Made by a program: the position numbers and the translations under genes
Notes under the pieces: model-generated
Told to the model about the DNA's origin: nothing
The model's input: only the letters and a program-made list of their open reading frames with translations
The model's database searches: none
DNA from: Thermoanaerobaculia bacterium
Lineage (GTDB): Bacteria > Acidobacteriota > Thermoanaerobaculia > Gp7-AA8
Direction: 5' to 3'
DNA: 16,152 nucleotides
NCBI GenBank assembly: GCA_023700825.1
Contig: JAMPYE010000031.1
Coordinates: 1-16,152 of the forward strand
Shown: piece after piece, positions 1 through 8,116 of the stretch
Position numbering within the stretch: the first letter of the stretch is position 1
Layout of the letters: each line of letters begins with the position of its first letter

Positions 1-26
1 CCCCTGCGCGTTTCAATCTGCGACGC

Positions 27-2723
27 CTACTGCGCTTTGCCGCTCTGAACTGCCGCGACGAAGTTGTCGCCCGAGAGGTACTTCTTCGCCGCGGCTCTGA
101 CCTGGTCGAGGGTGATCTTCGACGTCGTCTCGAGCAGGCGCTCGGTAAAGTCGAGGCCGACACCGTGGAAGTGGTGGCTCGCGAGGTTGCCGAGGATCGC
201 GTCGTTGGTCTGCAGGTTGATCTTCGTCGAGCCTGCGTACGACGACTTTGCGCGGTCGAGATCGGCCTGCGTGATTCCGTCGGTCGCGAGGCGGTGGATC
301 TCCTTGAGCAGCGCTTCCCTCGCCTGCTTCTCCTTCGCCGCGTCGGTCGCCATGTACGCGACGAACGTCCCGTGCTCGACGCGCGACGCGTCGCGCGCGA
401 AGACGGTGTAGGCGAGCGACTGGCGGCCGCGAAGCTCGGCAAAGAAGGTTCCGGCGAGGCCGGAGGTGATGTTGCCGAGTAGCCGGATCGCGGGCCAGTC
501 GGCGTTCTTCCGGTCGACGGTCGGGAACGCGTAGACGATCGCCGACTGCTTCCGGTCGCGGAACTCCGCGACCTCGAGCCGCGCCGAGGGCAGCACGGGC
601 GCTGCCGCCTTCACGCGCGCGCCCTCGGCCCGCGGCAGTTTCGCGAACGCTTTCTCGACGAGCGCCTTCGCCGCATCGGCCTGCACGTCGCCGACGACGA
701 GGATCAGCGCTCCGTCCGACACCGCGTGGCCGCGCCACCAGGAGCGGAGCGAGTCGGGCCCGATCTCGGCGAGCGAGCTCTGATAGCCGAGCGAGGGAAG
801 GCCGTAGGGATGGCTCGCGTACATCGCCGCGGATGCCAACTCGAAGGGCCGCTGGGTGGAGGAATCGAGGGAACGGCGGATTCCCGCGATCTGCTGCGAC
901 TTCTCCTCGCCCACTCCCTTGTCGGGAAACGTCGGGTTCTGCACCACGTCGGCGAGAAGGTCGAGTCCCGCGCTGTAGTTCGTCGCGACGATGCTCAGCC
1001 TCAGACCGAAGTAGTCCTCGTTGACGTCGATCCCGATCTGCGTGCCGAGGAACTCGATCGCGCGGTCGATCTCCTCGCCGCTGCGCGTCGCCGTCCCCTT
1101 GCGCGTCGAGCGCGCCGCCAGCTGCGTGATCCCGGCGTTGCGGCTGTTCTCGTCGATACGCCCGCCCGGGAAGTAGATCCCGGTCGAGACGACGGGGGCG
1201 CCGGGCCGCTCGCGGACCAGCAGCGTCGCGCCGTTGGCGAGCGTGAAGCTCCGAACCTGTCCGTCGGCGGCAGCCGGCTTCACCGCAGTCCCGGGGATCG
1301 GCATCGCGACGGCGTCGCTCGGCGTCGGGCCGGCGACCATCGCCAATCGCGCCATCGCCATCGCCGCCTCGCGCGTCATCTCCGGCGTCCCCTTCGGGGC
1401 GTAGTGATAGAGCGTGAGCTTCTCGAGCGTGAGGTACTTCTTCGCGACACTTGCGATCTGCTCTGCGTTCAGGGCCTGCAGCTTCGCAAGACGCTTCGAG
1501 AGCTGGTCGTAGCCGTAGCGAGCCTCGTATTGCGAAAGCGTCTGCGCCTGGCCCAGTGAGGTCTGTAGCTCGAAGATCAACTGCGACTCGATGGAGTTCT
1601 TCGCCAGCTTCAGCTCGTACGGGTTAGGCCCGTAGGCTCGCATCCGCTCCACGACTCCGAGCGTTCGCTTGTCGACCTCGGCGCGGTTCTTCTCGTCGAA
1701 CGACGCCTGGATCGAGAACACGCCGATGTCGTCGAAGGTGAAGTGCGACGCGTCGATCGTGCTCGCGGCGTCGGGGCTGACCACGCCCGTGTAAAGGCGA
1801 GACGAGCGTCCCCCGCCGAGAATGACGGAGAGCACGTCGAGCGCGAGTTCATCCTCGGCGCCGACTCCGACGGTCTGCCAGCCGAGCACCGAATAGCCCT
1901 GCTTGATGTCTGCCGTCGAGCGGCCGTAGCGGAACTCGGTCTGCGCCGGCTCCTTCGGGCCGTACTTCTTGTCGAGCTTGCCGCGGGAGAGCTTCCCGAA
2001 GGTCTCCTTCGCGACGCGAAGGGCGTCCTCGTGCTTCACGTCACCAGTGATCGTGAGAATCATGTTCTCCGGCCGGTAGAGCGTCTCGAAGAACGCGAGA
2101 AGGTTAGGCCGCTGGATGGCGCGGAGCACCTCGTTGGAGCCGATCCGCCAGCGCTTCATCCGGTGCTGCGTGAAGGAGGTCGCGAACATCCGCTCCGCGG
2201 AGACAGCGGGCGCGTTGTCGAACTTGCGGTTCGACTCCTCGATGACGACCTCCGCCTCCTTCTTCAGCTCGACCGGGTCGAAGAGCGGGTTGATCACAGC
2301 ATCGGACTGAATCTCCATCGCGCGGCGAAACCCTTCGCTCGGCACGACGAAGTAGTAGCTCGTCGAGTCGTAGATCGTCCCGGCGTTCGTCTGCCCGCCG
2401 ACGAGCGCGAGCTCCTCGGAGATCTGCTCCGCGCCGGGGAACTTCTTCGAGCCCTTGAAGAACATGTGCTCGAAGAGATGCGCCATGCCGGCCACCTCGT
2501 CCGACTCGTTGAAGTAGCCCGCCTTTACCCAGGTCATGATCGTGACGACGCCGGTCCCCTTCTGCTCGCGCGTGAGCACCGTGAGGCCGTTGGGGAGCGT
2601 CGTCTTCCTGACTTCCTTCACGAACGAATCGAGCGGCGTCGCCGGCGTTACGGGCGCCTTTGCGGCAAGGGCCGCCGGCGCCAGGAGAGCGAATGCGAGT
2701 GCGATCGCGAGAAGCTGCCTCAT
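27..2723 (-). CDS. Two-domain M16 (pitrilysin/insulinase) family zinc peptidase, exported
   Basis: This 898-residue protein is a zinc metallopeptidase predicted to degrade peptides or small proteins outside the cytoplasm. The first 20 or so residues are a typical signal peptide (basic start, then a leucine/alanine-rich core ending near ALA-AKA). The inverted zinc motif HLFEH lies at residues 82-86, and the third ligand is expected at E162/E163 in VVIEES, at the family's usual distance of about 77 residues. A second M16 half begins near residue 490. It has no HxxEH (GITQLAARS stands there) but keeps the R and Y of GRQSLAYTV, as inactive C-terminal halves do, so both halves sit in one chain. 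I chose ATG 2723 because GGAGG (2731-2735) lies 7 bases before it; a TTG two codons upstream is possible. The gene is monocistronic, with its own -10 box. Family assignment is firm; the natural substrate is unknown. Confidence 0.95.
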   Translation of the reverse strand: MRQLLAIALAFALLAPAALAAKAPVTPATPLDSFVKEVRKTTLPNGLTVLTREQKGTGVVTIMTWVKAGYFNESDEVAGMAHLFEHMFFKGSKKFPGAEQISEELALVGGQTNAGTIYDSTSYYFVVPSEGFRRAMEIQSDAVINPLFDPVELKKEAEVVIEESNRKFDNAPAVSAERMFATSFTQHRMKRWRIGSNEVLRAIQRPNLLAFFETLYRPENMILTITGDVKHEDALRVAKETFGKLSRGKLDKKYGPKEPAQTEFRYGRSTADIKQGYSVLGWQTVGVGAEDELALDVLSVILGGGRSSRLYTGVVSPDAASTIDASHFTFDDIGVFSIQASFDEKNRAEVDKRTLGVVERMRAYGPNPYELKLAKNSIESQLIFELQTSLGQAQTLSQYEARYGYDQLSKRLAKLQALNAEQIASVAKKYLTLEKLTLYHYAPKGTPEMTREAAMAMARLAMVAGPTPSDAVAMPIPGTAVKPAAADGQVRSFTLANGATLLVRERPGAPVVSTGIYFPGGRIDENSRNAGITQLAARSTRKGTATRSGEEIDRAIEFLGTQIGIDVNEDYFGLRLSIVATNYSAGLDLLADVVQNPTFPDKGVGEEKSQQIAGIRRSLDSSTQRPFELASAAMYASHPYGLPSLGYQSSLAEIGPDSLRSWWRGHAVSDGALILVVGDVQADAAKALVEKAFAKLPRAEGARVKAAAPVLPSARLEVAEFRDRKQSAIVYAFPTVDRKNADWPAIRLLGNITSGLAGTFFAELRGRQSLAYTVFARDASRVEHGTFVAYMATDAAKEKQAREALLKEIHRLATDGITQADLDRAKSSYAGSTKINLQTNDAILGNLASHHFHGVGLDFTERLLETTSKITLDQVRAAAKKYLSGDNFVAAVQSGKAQ

Positions 2724-2761
2724 GGTCAATCCTCCGAAGGCGCGGAAGCGCCCGAGCGCGC

Positions 2762-2767
2762 ATTGTA
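2762..2767 (-). promoter_or_regulatory. -10 box (TACAAT) for the M16 peptidase gene
   Basis: Read on the minus strand the hexamer is TACAAT, five of six matches to TATAAT, in an otherwise very G+C-rich 125-base gap. It lies 38 bases before the ATG at 2723, which gives a leader of about 30 bases that includes the GGAGG ribosome site at 2731-2735. No convincing -35 hexamer is seen at 16-18 bases spacing. Confidence 0.55.
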
Positions 2768-2848
2768 TTGGAGAGCGGCGGCGCAGGATCGCGGGCCCGC
2801 GTCGCGTTCACCGAAGGTTGACCGGCGGAGCTCCAGTGGTGCGGCTGC

Positions 2849-3532
2849 CTACCGCGGGGGCGCCGTCGGCGACGGGGTCGGCGACGGACCGTCCCGGCGC
2901 TCGAAGCGCACGTGCTCCGCGCCGAGAGTCTTCGCGAGCTCCGAGATCCTCCGCTCCGCGTTCGACGACGCGAGATTGAGGATCCCCTTCTGCAGCGCTT
3001 CCTCGCGGATGCCGGCTTCGGCATAGGCGCGAGCGCGACCCTCGAGCCCGACGTCGGCCTTACGAAACGCGCCGGTCTTCCGGTCGAGGACGCGAGTCTC
3101 GTCGTTGTCGAGGCGCGTGACCAGAATCTCGGACGCCGGCAGCCGGATCACGATCGATCCGTCGAGCTCTTCACGAACGTCCTCCCGCGTCAGGCGCGAG
3201 AGATCGATCCCTGCGTAAACGTCGCCCACCGCCATGAGCGAGAGCGAATCGCCGGCGAACATGTCGGGGACGATTCCGTACGACTGCTTCAGCTGCGAGA
3301 CGTGAACGACGCGCATCTGCGCCGTCTCGAGTCGGTTCAGCTCGTTGACCTTCGTCACGATCGCGGTGAGGTCGAGGGGTTGCTCCTTCCTTCCCACCGC
3401 GGCGTCGACGAGTGCCGTTGCCACCTCGCGAGGCGGGAACAGGAGCCGCATCATGAAGGCGGTGCCCACGACCATGAGCACGACGATGCCCAGGACGATC
3501 CACCGTTTTCGAATCCCGACGGGCTGCTCCAT
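2849..3532 (-). CDS. DUF4230 domain protein, single-pass membrane anchored
   Basis: This is a 227-residue protein with a short cytoplasmic start and one strong membrane segment at residues 11-31 (WIVLGIVVLMVVGTAFMM region). An extracytoplasmic domain follows. It matches the DUF4230 pattern: a strand with AGIDLSRL, then IVIRLPASEIL, then a V-[LY]-D-[RK]-K-[TG]-G segment (RVLDRKTGAF), and a helical C-terminal part of the type A-x-x-x-GIL-x-L-A ending in LGAEHVRFE. The last dozen residues are a Pro/Ser/Thr tail. The biochemical function of DUF4230 is unknown. The start at 3532 is supported by AAGGAG (3538-3543), 5 bases upstream. It reads in the same direction as the M16 gene 125 bases downstream, but that gene has its own -10, so cotranscription is uncertain. 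It is divergent from the YpfJ-type gene. Confidence 0.85.
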   Translation of the reverse strand: MEQPVGIRKRWIVLGIVVLMVVGTAFMMRLLFPPREVATALVDAAVGRKEQPLDLTAIVTKVNELNRLETAQMRVVHVSQLKQSYGIVPDMFAGDSLSLMAVGDVYAGIDLSRLTREDVREELDGSIVIRLPASEILVTRLDNDETRVLDRKTGAFRKADVGLEGRARAYAEAGIREEALQKGILNLASSNAERRISELAKTLGAEHVRFERRDGPSPTPSPTAPPR

Positions 3533-3667
3533 TCATGCTCCTTGCCGTGACGACATCTTTACGCAACCGCGAGCGATCGGAAAGACTTTCCGCTGGCGCC
3601 GTCATCGACACGGGAGCCGATCGGGAGCAAGATTGGCTTGATACGGAAGCACCGGAGGCTGAGCGCG
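3533..3667. other. Divergent intergenic region, DUF4230 gene / YpfJ-type gene
   Basis: These 135 bases separate two divergent starts and must hold both promoters unless they lie inside genes. I can see the two ribosome sites (AAGGAG on the minus strand at 3538-3543, GGAGG on the plus strand at 3654-3658) but no clean TATAAT-like box for either direction. The closest is TAAAGA, minus strand, near 3552-3558. The YpfJ-type reading frame also stays open upstream to a TTG at 3638. Confidence 0.4.
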
Positions 3668-4540
3668 ATGAAATGGCAGAGCGGACGCAGGAGCGACAAC
3701 GTCGAGGACAGGCGCGGCATGAGCGTGGGGCGCGGCGGCGCGTCTCTCGGCTGCGGAGGGCTGATTCTCGTCATCGCAATCTCGATGATTTTCGGCAAAG
3801 ACCCGCGCGAGCTCCTGCAGCTGATCCAGCAGACACAGGGCCCTTCCTCCTCGGTCGAGGCTCCCGTGCCCGGCGGCGCTCCCGGCGCGCCCCCGACCGA
3901 CGAGCTCGGTGACTTCGTTTCGGTGGTCCTCGCCGACACCGAGGACACGTGGACGCCGATCTTCCAGTCGATCGGAAAGAGCTACCAGCCCCCGGTGCTC
4001 GTGCTCTTCAGCGACGCCGTCGAGTCGGCCTGCGGGTTCACGTCTGCGGCGACCGGGCCGTTTTACTGCCCCGCCGACAGCAAGGTCTACATCGACCTCG
4101 GCTTTTATCGGGACCTGCGCGACCGCTTCGGCGCGCCCGGTGACTTCGCGCAGGCGTACGTCATCGCGCACGAGGTGGGACACCATGTTCAGAACCAGCT
4201 CGGCATCTCCGCGCAGGTGCAGCGCCTCGAGCAGCAGTCGAGCGAGCGCGACGCGAATGCGCTCTCGGTGAGGCTCGAGCTCCAGGCCGACTGCTTCGCC
4301 GGAGTCTGGGCGAATCACGCTCAAACCCAGCGACAGATGCTCGAGCAGGGTGACGTCGAGGAAGGGCTGAACGCCGCTGCCGCGATCGGAGACGACCGCA
4401 TGCAGAAGTCGGCGGGCCAGCGAGTCAGCCCCGACTCGTGGACGCACGGCTCGTCGGAGCAGCGGGTGCAGTGGTTCAGCACCGGAATGCGCACCGGCAA
4501 CATTCGCGACTGCGACACGTTCGGATCGTCACGACGCTGA
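3668..4540 (+). CDS. YpfJ-type neutral zinc metallopeptidase family membrane protein
   Basis: This 290-residue protein belongs to the YpfJ/putative neutral zinc metallopeptidase family. The N-terminus carries the family signature (MKWQSGRRSDNVEDRRG). One membrane segment (GCGGLILVIAISMIFG, about residues 28-43) and a Pro/Gly-rich linker (about 58-80) follow, then the extracytoplasmic catalytic domain. The zinc motif HEVGH is at 168-172, with a further conserved acidic stretch ELQADCFAGVW (204-214) and the C-terminal HGSSEQRVQWF family motif. Cysteines at 122, 134 and 209 could form disulfides. I prefer ATG 3668 over the upstream in-frame TTG because it gives the canonical N-terminus and has GGAGG 9 bases upstream. 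All family hallmarks are present. Proteolytic activity and substrate have not been clearly established for this family. Confidence 0.92.
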   Translation: MKWQSGRRSDNVEDRRGMSVGRGGASLGCGGLILVIAISMIFGKDPRELLQLIQQTQGPSSSVEAPVPGGAPGAPPTDELGDFVSVVLADTEDTWTPIFQSIGKSYQPPVLVLFSDAVESACGFTSAATGPFYCPADSKVYIDLGFYRDLRDRFGAPGDFAQAYVIAHEVGHHVQNQLGISAQVQRLEQQSSERDANALSVRLELQADCFAGVWANHAQTQRQMLEQGDVEEGLNAAAAIGDDRMQKSAGQRVSPDSWTHGSSEQRVQWFSTGMRTGNIRDCDTFGSSRR

Positions 4541-4562
4541 GAGTCGGTCGAGAGAAACACGA

Positions 4563-4588
4563 GGGAGGGCCGGTAATCCGGCCCTCCC
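4563..4588. terminator. Bidirectional intrinsic terminator between convergent genes
   Basis: A perfect 11-bp inverted repeat (GGGAGGGCCGG / CCGGCCCTCCC) encloses a TAAT loop. The stem extends by an A-T pair at 4562/4589. On the plus strand TTCACGTTT follows; on the minus strand CGTGTTTCTC follows. It sits in the 69-base gap between the stop codons of the convergent YpfJ-type and S46 genes, so it can end transcripts from both sides. Confidence 0.85.
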
Positions 4589-4609
4589 TTCACGTTTCGA
4601 TCGCTCTCG

Positions 4610-6790
4610 TCACTTCGGAGAGCTTTTCGGCTCGAAGCCCATCTCGCGCATCAGGTTGTGCGCGCCATCGACGTAGTCCATGACCCACAGCATGTAGCGC
4701 GAGTCGACGTGAATCGAGCGCGCGACCTCCGGAACGAAGACCCAGTCTGACGCGATCGACTCGTAGTTGCCGTCGAACAGGAGGCCGCAGAGCTCTCCCT
4801 TGCGGTTGAGCGTCGGCGAACCGGAGTTGCCGCCGGTCGTGTCGCAGTTCGTCAGGAAGTTCACCGGCAGCGCGCCAAGCTCCGCATCGACGTAGCCCGC
4901 GGTCCGGCCCGCGCGCGCCGCTTCGAGCAGGGCGGCGGGGCTGTTGAACGGATCGACGCCGGTATTCTTCGCGAGCACGCCGTCGATCGTCGTCTGAGAG
5001 TTGTACCTGACGCCGTCACGCGGGTTATAGCCTTCGAGCGTCCCAAAGGTCACACGAAGCGTGCCGTTCGCGTCTGGGTACACCTTCCCGCCCCTCATCG
5101 CGAGAATGGCGTCCATGTACTTCGCCTTCGCGATCGCCATCGACCCCTGAATTTCGTCGCCGGCCAGCGAGTATCCGAACTGCTCCGCCTCGATCTCGCG
5201 GCCGAAGTCGAGCATCGCGTCTCGTCGCGCCCTCTGCTGCGCGGGGGTCTCCTCGAGCATCGCGGCGCGAGCCGTCTTGTCGGCGAGTTTCGTGTTCGTG
5301 AAGAGTCGCTCGATCAGCGCGGTGACCTGCGCGTCCGCGGTCGTCTCACCGGTCGCGAGGAGCGCCTTGTCGACGGTCTGGATCCTCTGCCCTTCCGGAA
5401 GACTCACGGCGAGCTTCAGGAAATGGGCAAGGAGCAGCTTGTCGACATCGACGTCGAGCGACCGCTGCGCCCGTTCGCTGGCTGCGCGGATTCGCGGCCA
5501 GTCGCGCTCCTGGTAGCCAGGCTCGCGAAGCGCGTCCTTCTTCCCCCGTTCGATCGCGAGCCGGCTGATCGTCGTCGCCTGGGAGAGAAGCGTCGACGAT
5601 CGCCCGAGCCATCCGGCGAGAAAATCGCGCTCCTGCGTCGCCCACTTCCTCGCATCGAGCTTCGCGACCTCTTCGAGCGCTCCGCCGTATCTCTTCGCGC
5701 GCGCCGGGTCGGCCGCGATCCACGCCTTCAGCTCAGCCTCCTCGGTACGCTTGCGCGCGAGCAGGTTCCCCTTCTTCATGCCGGCGAGCGTCCCTTCGAA
5801 CCTCTTGAGACCGTTCGAGTTCGCTTCGCTGCGCGACGCGAGCCGAATCCGCGCTGCGTCGCTCTTCGCGCTCTCGGCGGCAAGGATCGAAGCTACGGTC
5901 CTGTAATGCTCGATCGATCGCGGATAGTAGAGCTCCTCCGCGATCTTGTATTCGTCCGCCGTGACGTGCCTGGAGGTCCTCCCGGGATAACCCGCGACGA
6001 TGACGAGATCGCCGTCGCTGATCTCCCCGGTCGACACCTTCAGAAACTGCGCCGGCTCGAACGGCACGTTGTCCTTCGAGAAATCAGCCGGCTTTCCGTC
6101 CCTGCCGACGTACGCGCGGTAGAACGAGAAGTCTCCCGTGTGGCGGGGCCACATGAAATTGTCGATTTCACCACCGAAGTCGCCGACCTTCTCGGCGGGC
6201 GCGTAGACGAGCCGCACGTCGCGAATCTCCATCTGCGTGATCCGGAGATATTTCGCACCCTCGAAGTACGATGCGACCCGGCAGCGGACTCCGCCCGGCC
6301 GCTCGCATTCGGCAACCAGGGCCTTCGTCCGCTCCTCGAGAACATCGTGGCGCTTCTTCCCGGTGATCGTCGCGTCGATCTTCCCGCGCAAGTGCTCGGT
6401 GACGTCGTCGATCTTCGTCGTCACCCAGACTTTGGAGCCTGGGGCTGCCGGAAGCTCCTCGTCGATCGACTTCGCGAGGAAGCCGTTCACCGTGAGGTCG
6501 CGCTCCGGCGTCGAGTTGTACTGGACGGCGCCGAACGCGCAGTGATGGTTCGTCACCACGAGTCCCTTCGGTGAAACGAACGATGCCGTGCAGCCGCCCA
6601 GCGAGATGACCGCGCCCATCGGGAAGCCGGTGAGGTCACTGAAGCTCTTCGCGTCGACCGTCATGCCGAGCGCTGCGAGCTGCTCCTGGAAGAGCGGGAC
6701 CTGCTCGGGCATCCACATGCCTTCACCGGCGTGGACCGATCCGGCAATCGTCAAGACCAGCGTCAGAGGCAGCAGTCGTCGAAGTTTCAC
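4610..6790 (-). CDS. S46 family dipeptidyl-peptidase, DPP7-like
   Basis: This 726-residue serine exopeptidase would release dipeptides from peptide N-termini, probably in the periplasm. The signal peptide is residues 1-21 (LRRLLPLTLVLTIAGSVHA). The chymotrypsin-like fold is split by a helical insert. The catalytic His is H83 in TNHHC, the acidic residue lies in GEIDNFMWPRHTGDFS (D210 or D220), and the nucleophile is S656 in TTGGNSGSP. The conserved WMP near the mature start is also present. Residue 674, 18 after the Ser, is Gly in FDGNYES. Published DPP7 enzymes have Gly there and prefer a hydrophobic P1; DPP11 has Arg and prefers Asp/Glu. The frame is open to an ATG at 6877, but GTG 6790 has GGAG (6798-6801) 7 bases upstream and starts the signal peptide. 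It may be read through from the dehydrogenase gene 136 bases upstream; I see no -10 of its own. Confidence 0.94.
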   Translation of the reverse strand: MKLRRLLPLTLVLTIAGSVHAGEGMWMPEQVPLFQEQLAALGMTVDAKSFSDLTGFPMGAVISLGGCTASFVSPKGLVVTNHHCAFGAVQYNSTPERDLTVNGFLAKSIDEELPAAPGSKVWVTTKIDDVTEHLRGKIDATITGKKRHDVLEERTKALVAECERPGGVRCRVASYFEGAKYLRITQMEIRDVRLVYAPAEKVGDFGGEIDNFMWPRHTGDFSFYRAYVGRDGKPADFSKDNVPFEPAQFLKVSTGEISDGDLVIVAGYPGRTSRHVTADEYKIAEELYYPRSIEHYRTVASILAAESAKSDAARIRLASRSEANSNGLKRFEGTLAGMKKGNLLARKRTEEAELKAWIAADPARAKRYGGALEEVAKLDARKWATQERDFLAGWLGRSSTLLSQATTISRLAIERGKKDALREPGYQERDWPRIRAASERAQRSLDVDVDKLLLAHFLKLAVSLPEGQRIQTVDKALLATGETTADAQVTALIERLFTNTKLADKTARAAMLEETPAQQRARRDAMLDFGREIEAEQFGYSLAGDEIQGSMAIAKAKYMDAILAMRGGKVYPDANGTLRVTFGTLEGYNPRDGVRYNSQTTIDGVLAKNTGVDPFNSPAALLEAARAGRTAGYVDAELGALPVNFLTNCDTTGGNSGSPTLNRKGELCGLLFDGNYESIASDWVFVPEVARSIHVDSRYMLWVMDYVDGAHNLMREMGFEPKSSPK

Positions 6791-6926
6791 GTTCGTTCTC
6801 CCCGGCCCCGATTCCGAGCCCGATCCCGCGCCTGGCTGTTCCTCTCTGCCACGCGCGGCCGAACGATCCTCCCGCATCGGACGTCGTTCCCGCTGTCCGC
6901 TGGCTCACGTCGCGTGGCGACGCGGC
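6791..6926. other. Intergenic gap, dehydrogenase / S46 gene
   Basis: These 136 bases are very G+C-rich. On the minus strand they hold only the GGAG ribosome site of the S46 gene (6798-6801). No TATAAT-like box and no clear hairpin are seen, so transcription from the dehydrogenase promoter at 8035-8040 into the S46 gene is possible. Confidence 0.4.
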
Positions 6927-7985
6927 TCACACCCCTTTGAGATGTCGCAGGATCGCCTCACCCGCGGCGGCCGTTCCGAGCTTTCCACCCAGGTCCGACG
7001 TCGTCTCGCTCGCCGCGATCGCCTGGGTCACGGCCTTCTCGATTCGATCCGACTCGGGCTTGAACCCGAGGAACTCGAGCATCATCGCCGCGGTGAGAAT
7101 CGCGCCAATCGGGTTGGCGTGGTCCTTACCCGCGTATTTCGGCGCGCTGCCGTGGATCGGCTCGAAGAGCGAGACGCGACCGGGGTGGATGTTCCCCGAC
7201 GCCGCCATCCCGAGCCCGCCCTGCAGCGCGGCCCCGAGATCGGTGACGATGTCGCCGAACATGTTGTTCGTCACGATCACGTCGAACATCTCGGGCATGC
7301 GCACCATCTGCATCGTCAGCGCGTCGACGAACATGTGAAAGTGCTCGATTGCCGGATACTCCTTCGCGACTTCCTCGAAGGTGCGGATCCAGAGATCGCC
7401 GCCGAAGCGCATGACGTTGTTCTTGTCGGCCATGCAGACCGACTTGCGCCCGTTCGCCTTCGCATATTCGAAGGCGTAGCGGATGATCCGCTCCACTCCG
7501 CGGCGCGAGTTGACGTCTTCCTGGACAGCGATCTCATCGGCGGTGCCCTTCTTGAAGATCCCGCCCATCCCGACGTACGCGCCTTCCGTGTTCTCTCGGA
7601 AGATGACGAAGTCGATCTCCTTCATCCCCTTGCCCTTCAAGGGCGAAAGGCGCTCGTCGAGCAGCTTCACCGGGCGATAGTTCACATAGAGGTCGAGCTG
7701 GAATCGCATGCCGAGCAGGATGTCGGCGGCGTGCTTCATGTCGGGAACGCGCGGGTCGCCGTACGCGCCGAGGAACACGGCGTCGAAGTTGTCGCGGATG
7801 TCTTCCATTGCGCCGGGAGGCATCGAGATTCCGGTCGCGAGGTAGGTGTCTGCGTTCCAGCCGAAGTGCGTGAACTCCAGCCCGAGCTTCGCGCTCTCGT
7901 TCAGGTAGTCGAGGACTTTCATTCCCTCGCGGATGACTTCCGGCCCGATCCCGTCTCCGGGGACGACTGCGATTCTCTTCGTCAT
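6927..7985 (-). CDS. Isocitrate/isopropylmalate dehydrogenase family protein (LeuB-like, substrate uncertain)
   Basis: This 352-residue beta-decarboxylating dehydrogenase would oxidise a 2-hydroxy acid such as 3-isopropylmalate and release CO2, in the cytoplasm. Family marks are VVPGDGIGPEV (7-17), the substrate arginines R94, R104 and R130, Y137 in EGAYVG, K188, and metal-binding D221, D245 and D249 in GDIVTDLG. The cofactor loop is HGSAPKYAGKDHANP. Compared with Thermus LeuB, leucines 90 and 91 and the arginines match, but residue 87 is Ala instead of Glu. The cofactor loop has K283-Y284 where NAD-dependent LeuB has Asp-Ile; Lys-Tyr is the pair of NADP-dependent isocitrate dehydrogenase. 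It may therefore be LeuB, a tartrate-dehydrogenase-like enzyme or something else, and no leu genes are nearby. The frame runs far upstream, but ATG 7985 (GGAG 4 bases before it) gives the family N-terminus. Confidence 0.88.
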   Translation of the reverse strand: MTKRIAVVPGDGIGPEVIREGMKVLDYLNESAKLGLEFTHFGWNADTYLATGISMPPGAMEDIRDNFDAVFLGAYGDPRVPDMKHAADILLGMRFQLDLYVNYRPVKLLDERLSPLKGKGMKEIDFVIFRENTEGAYVGMGGIFKKGTADEIAVQEDVNSRRGVERIIRYAFEYAKANGRKSVCMADKNNVMRFGGDLWIRTFEEVAKEYPAIEHFHMFVDALTMQMVRMPEMFDVIVTNNMFGDIVTDLGAALQGGLGMAASGNIHPGRVSLFEPIHGSAPKYAGKDHANPIGAILTAAMMLEFLGFKPESDRIEKAVTQAIAASETTSDLGGKLGTAAAGEAILRHLKGV

Positions 7986-8034
7986 GACACTCCGATTTGG
8001 CGGGTCAGCGGCCCGCGAGTTGATTGAGCCGGGC

Positions 8035-8040
8035 ATTATA
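8035..8040 (-). promoter_or_regulatory. Consensus -10 box (TATAAT) for the LeuB-like dehydrogenase
   Basis: The minus-strand sequence is exactly TATAAT in a G+C-rich 131-base gap. It lies 49 bases upstream of the start codon, giving a leader of about 40 bases. No -35-like hexamer is seen at the usual distance. It marks the start of a transcript separate from the glycan operon upstream. Confidence 0.6.
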
Positions 8041-8116
8041 GCGACGAAGGCGGGCCGCTGCCGCCTGCGACGAACTCTTCTGCAGGAGCGACCCCGGGGG
8101 CGGCCGTTCGATCCCG

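Noticed and set aside
3602..4447. Long minus-strand open frame opposite the YpfJ-type gene
   Set aside because: The plus-strand gene has every family motif; the antisense product is Arg/Glu/Leu-rich with no recognisable fold, as expected for codon-bias shadows.
5423..6574. Long plus-strand open frame (383 codons) opposite the S46 gene
   Set aside because: Same shadow effect; the minus strand encodes a complete S46 peptidase with signal peptide and catalytic residues.
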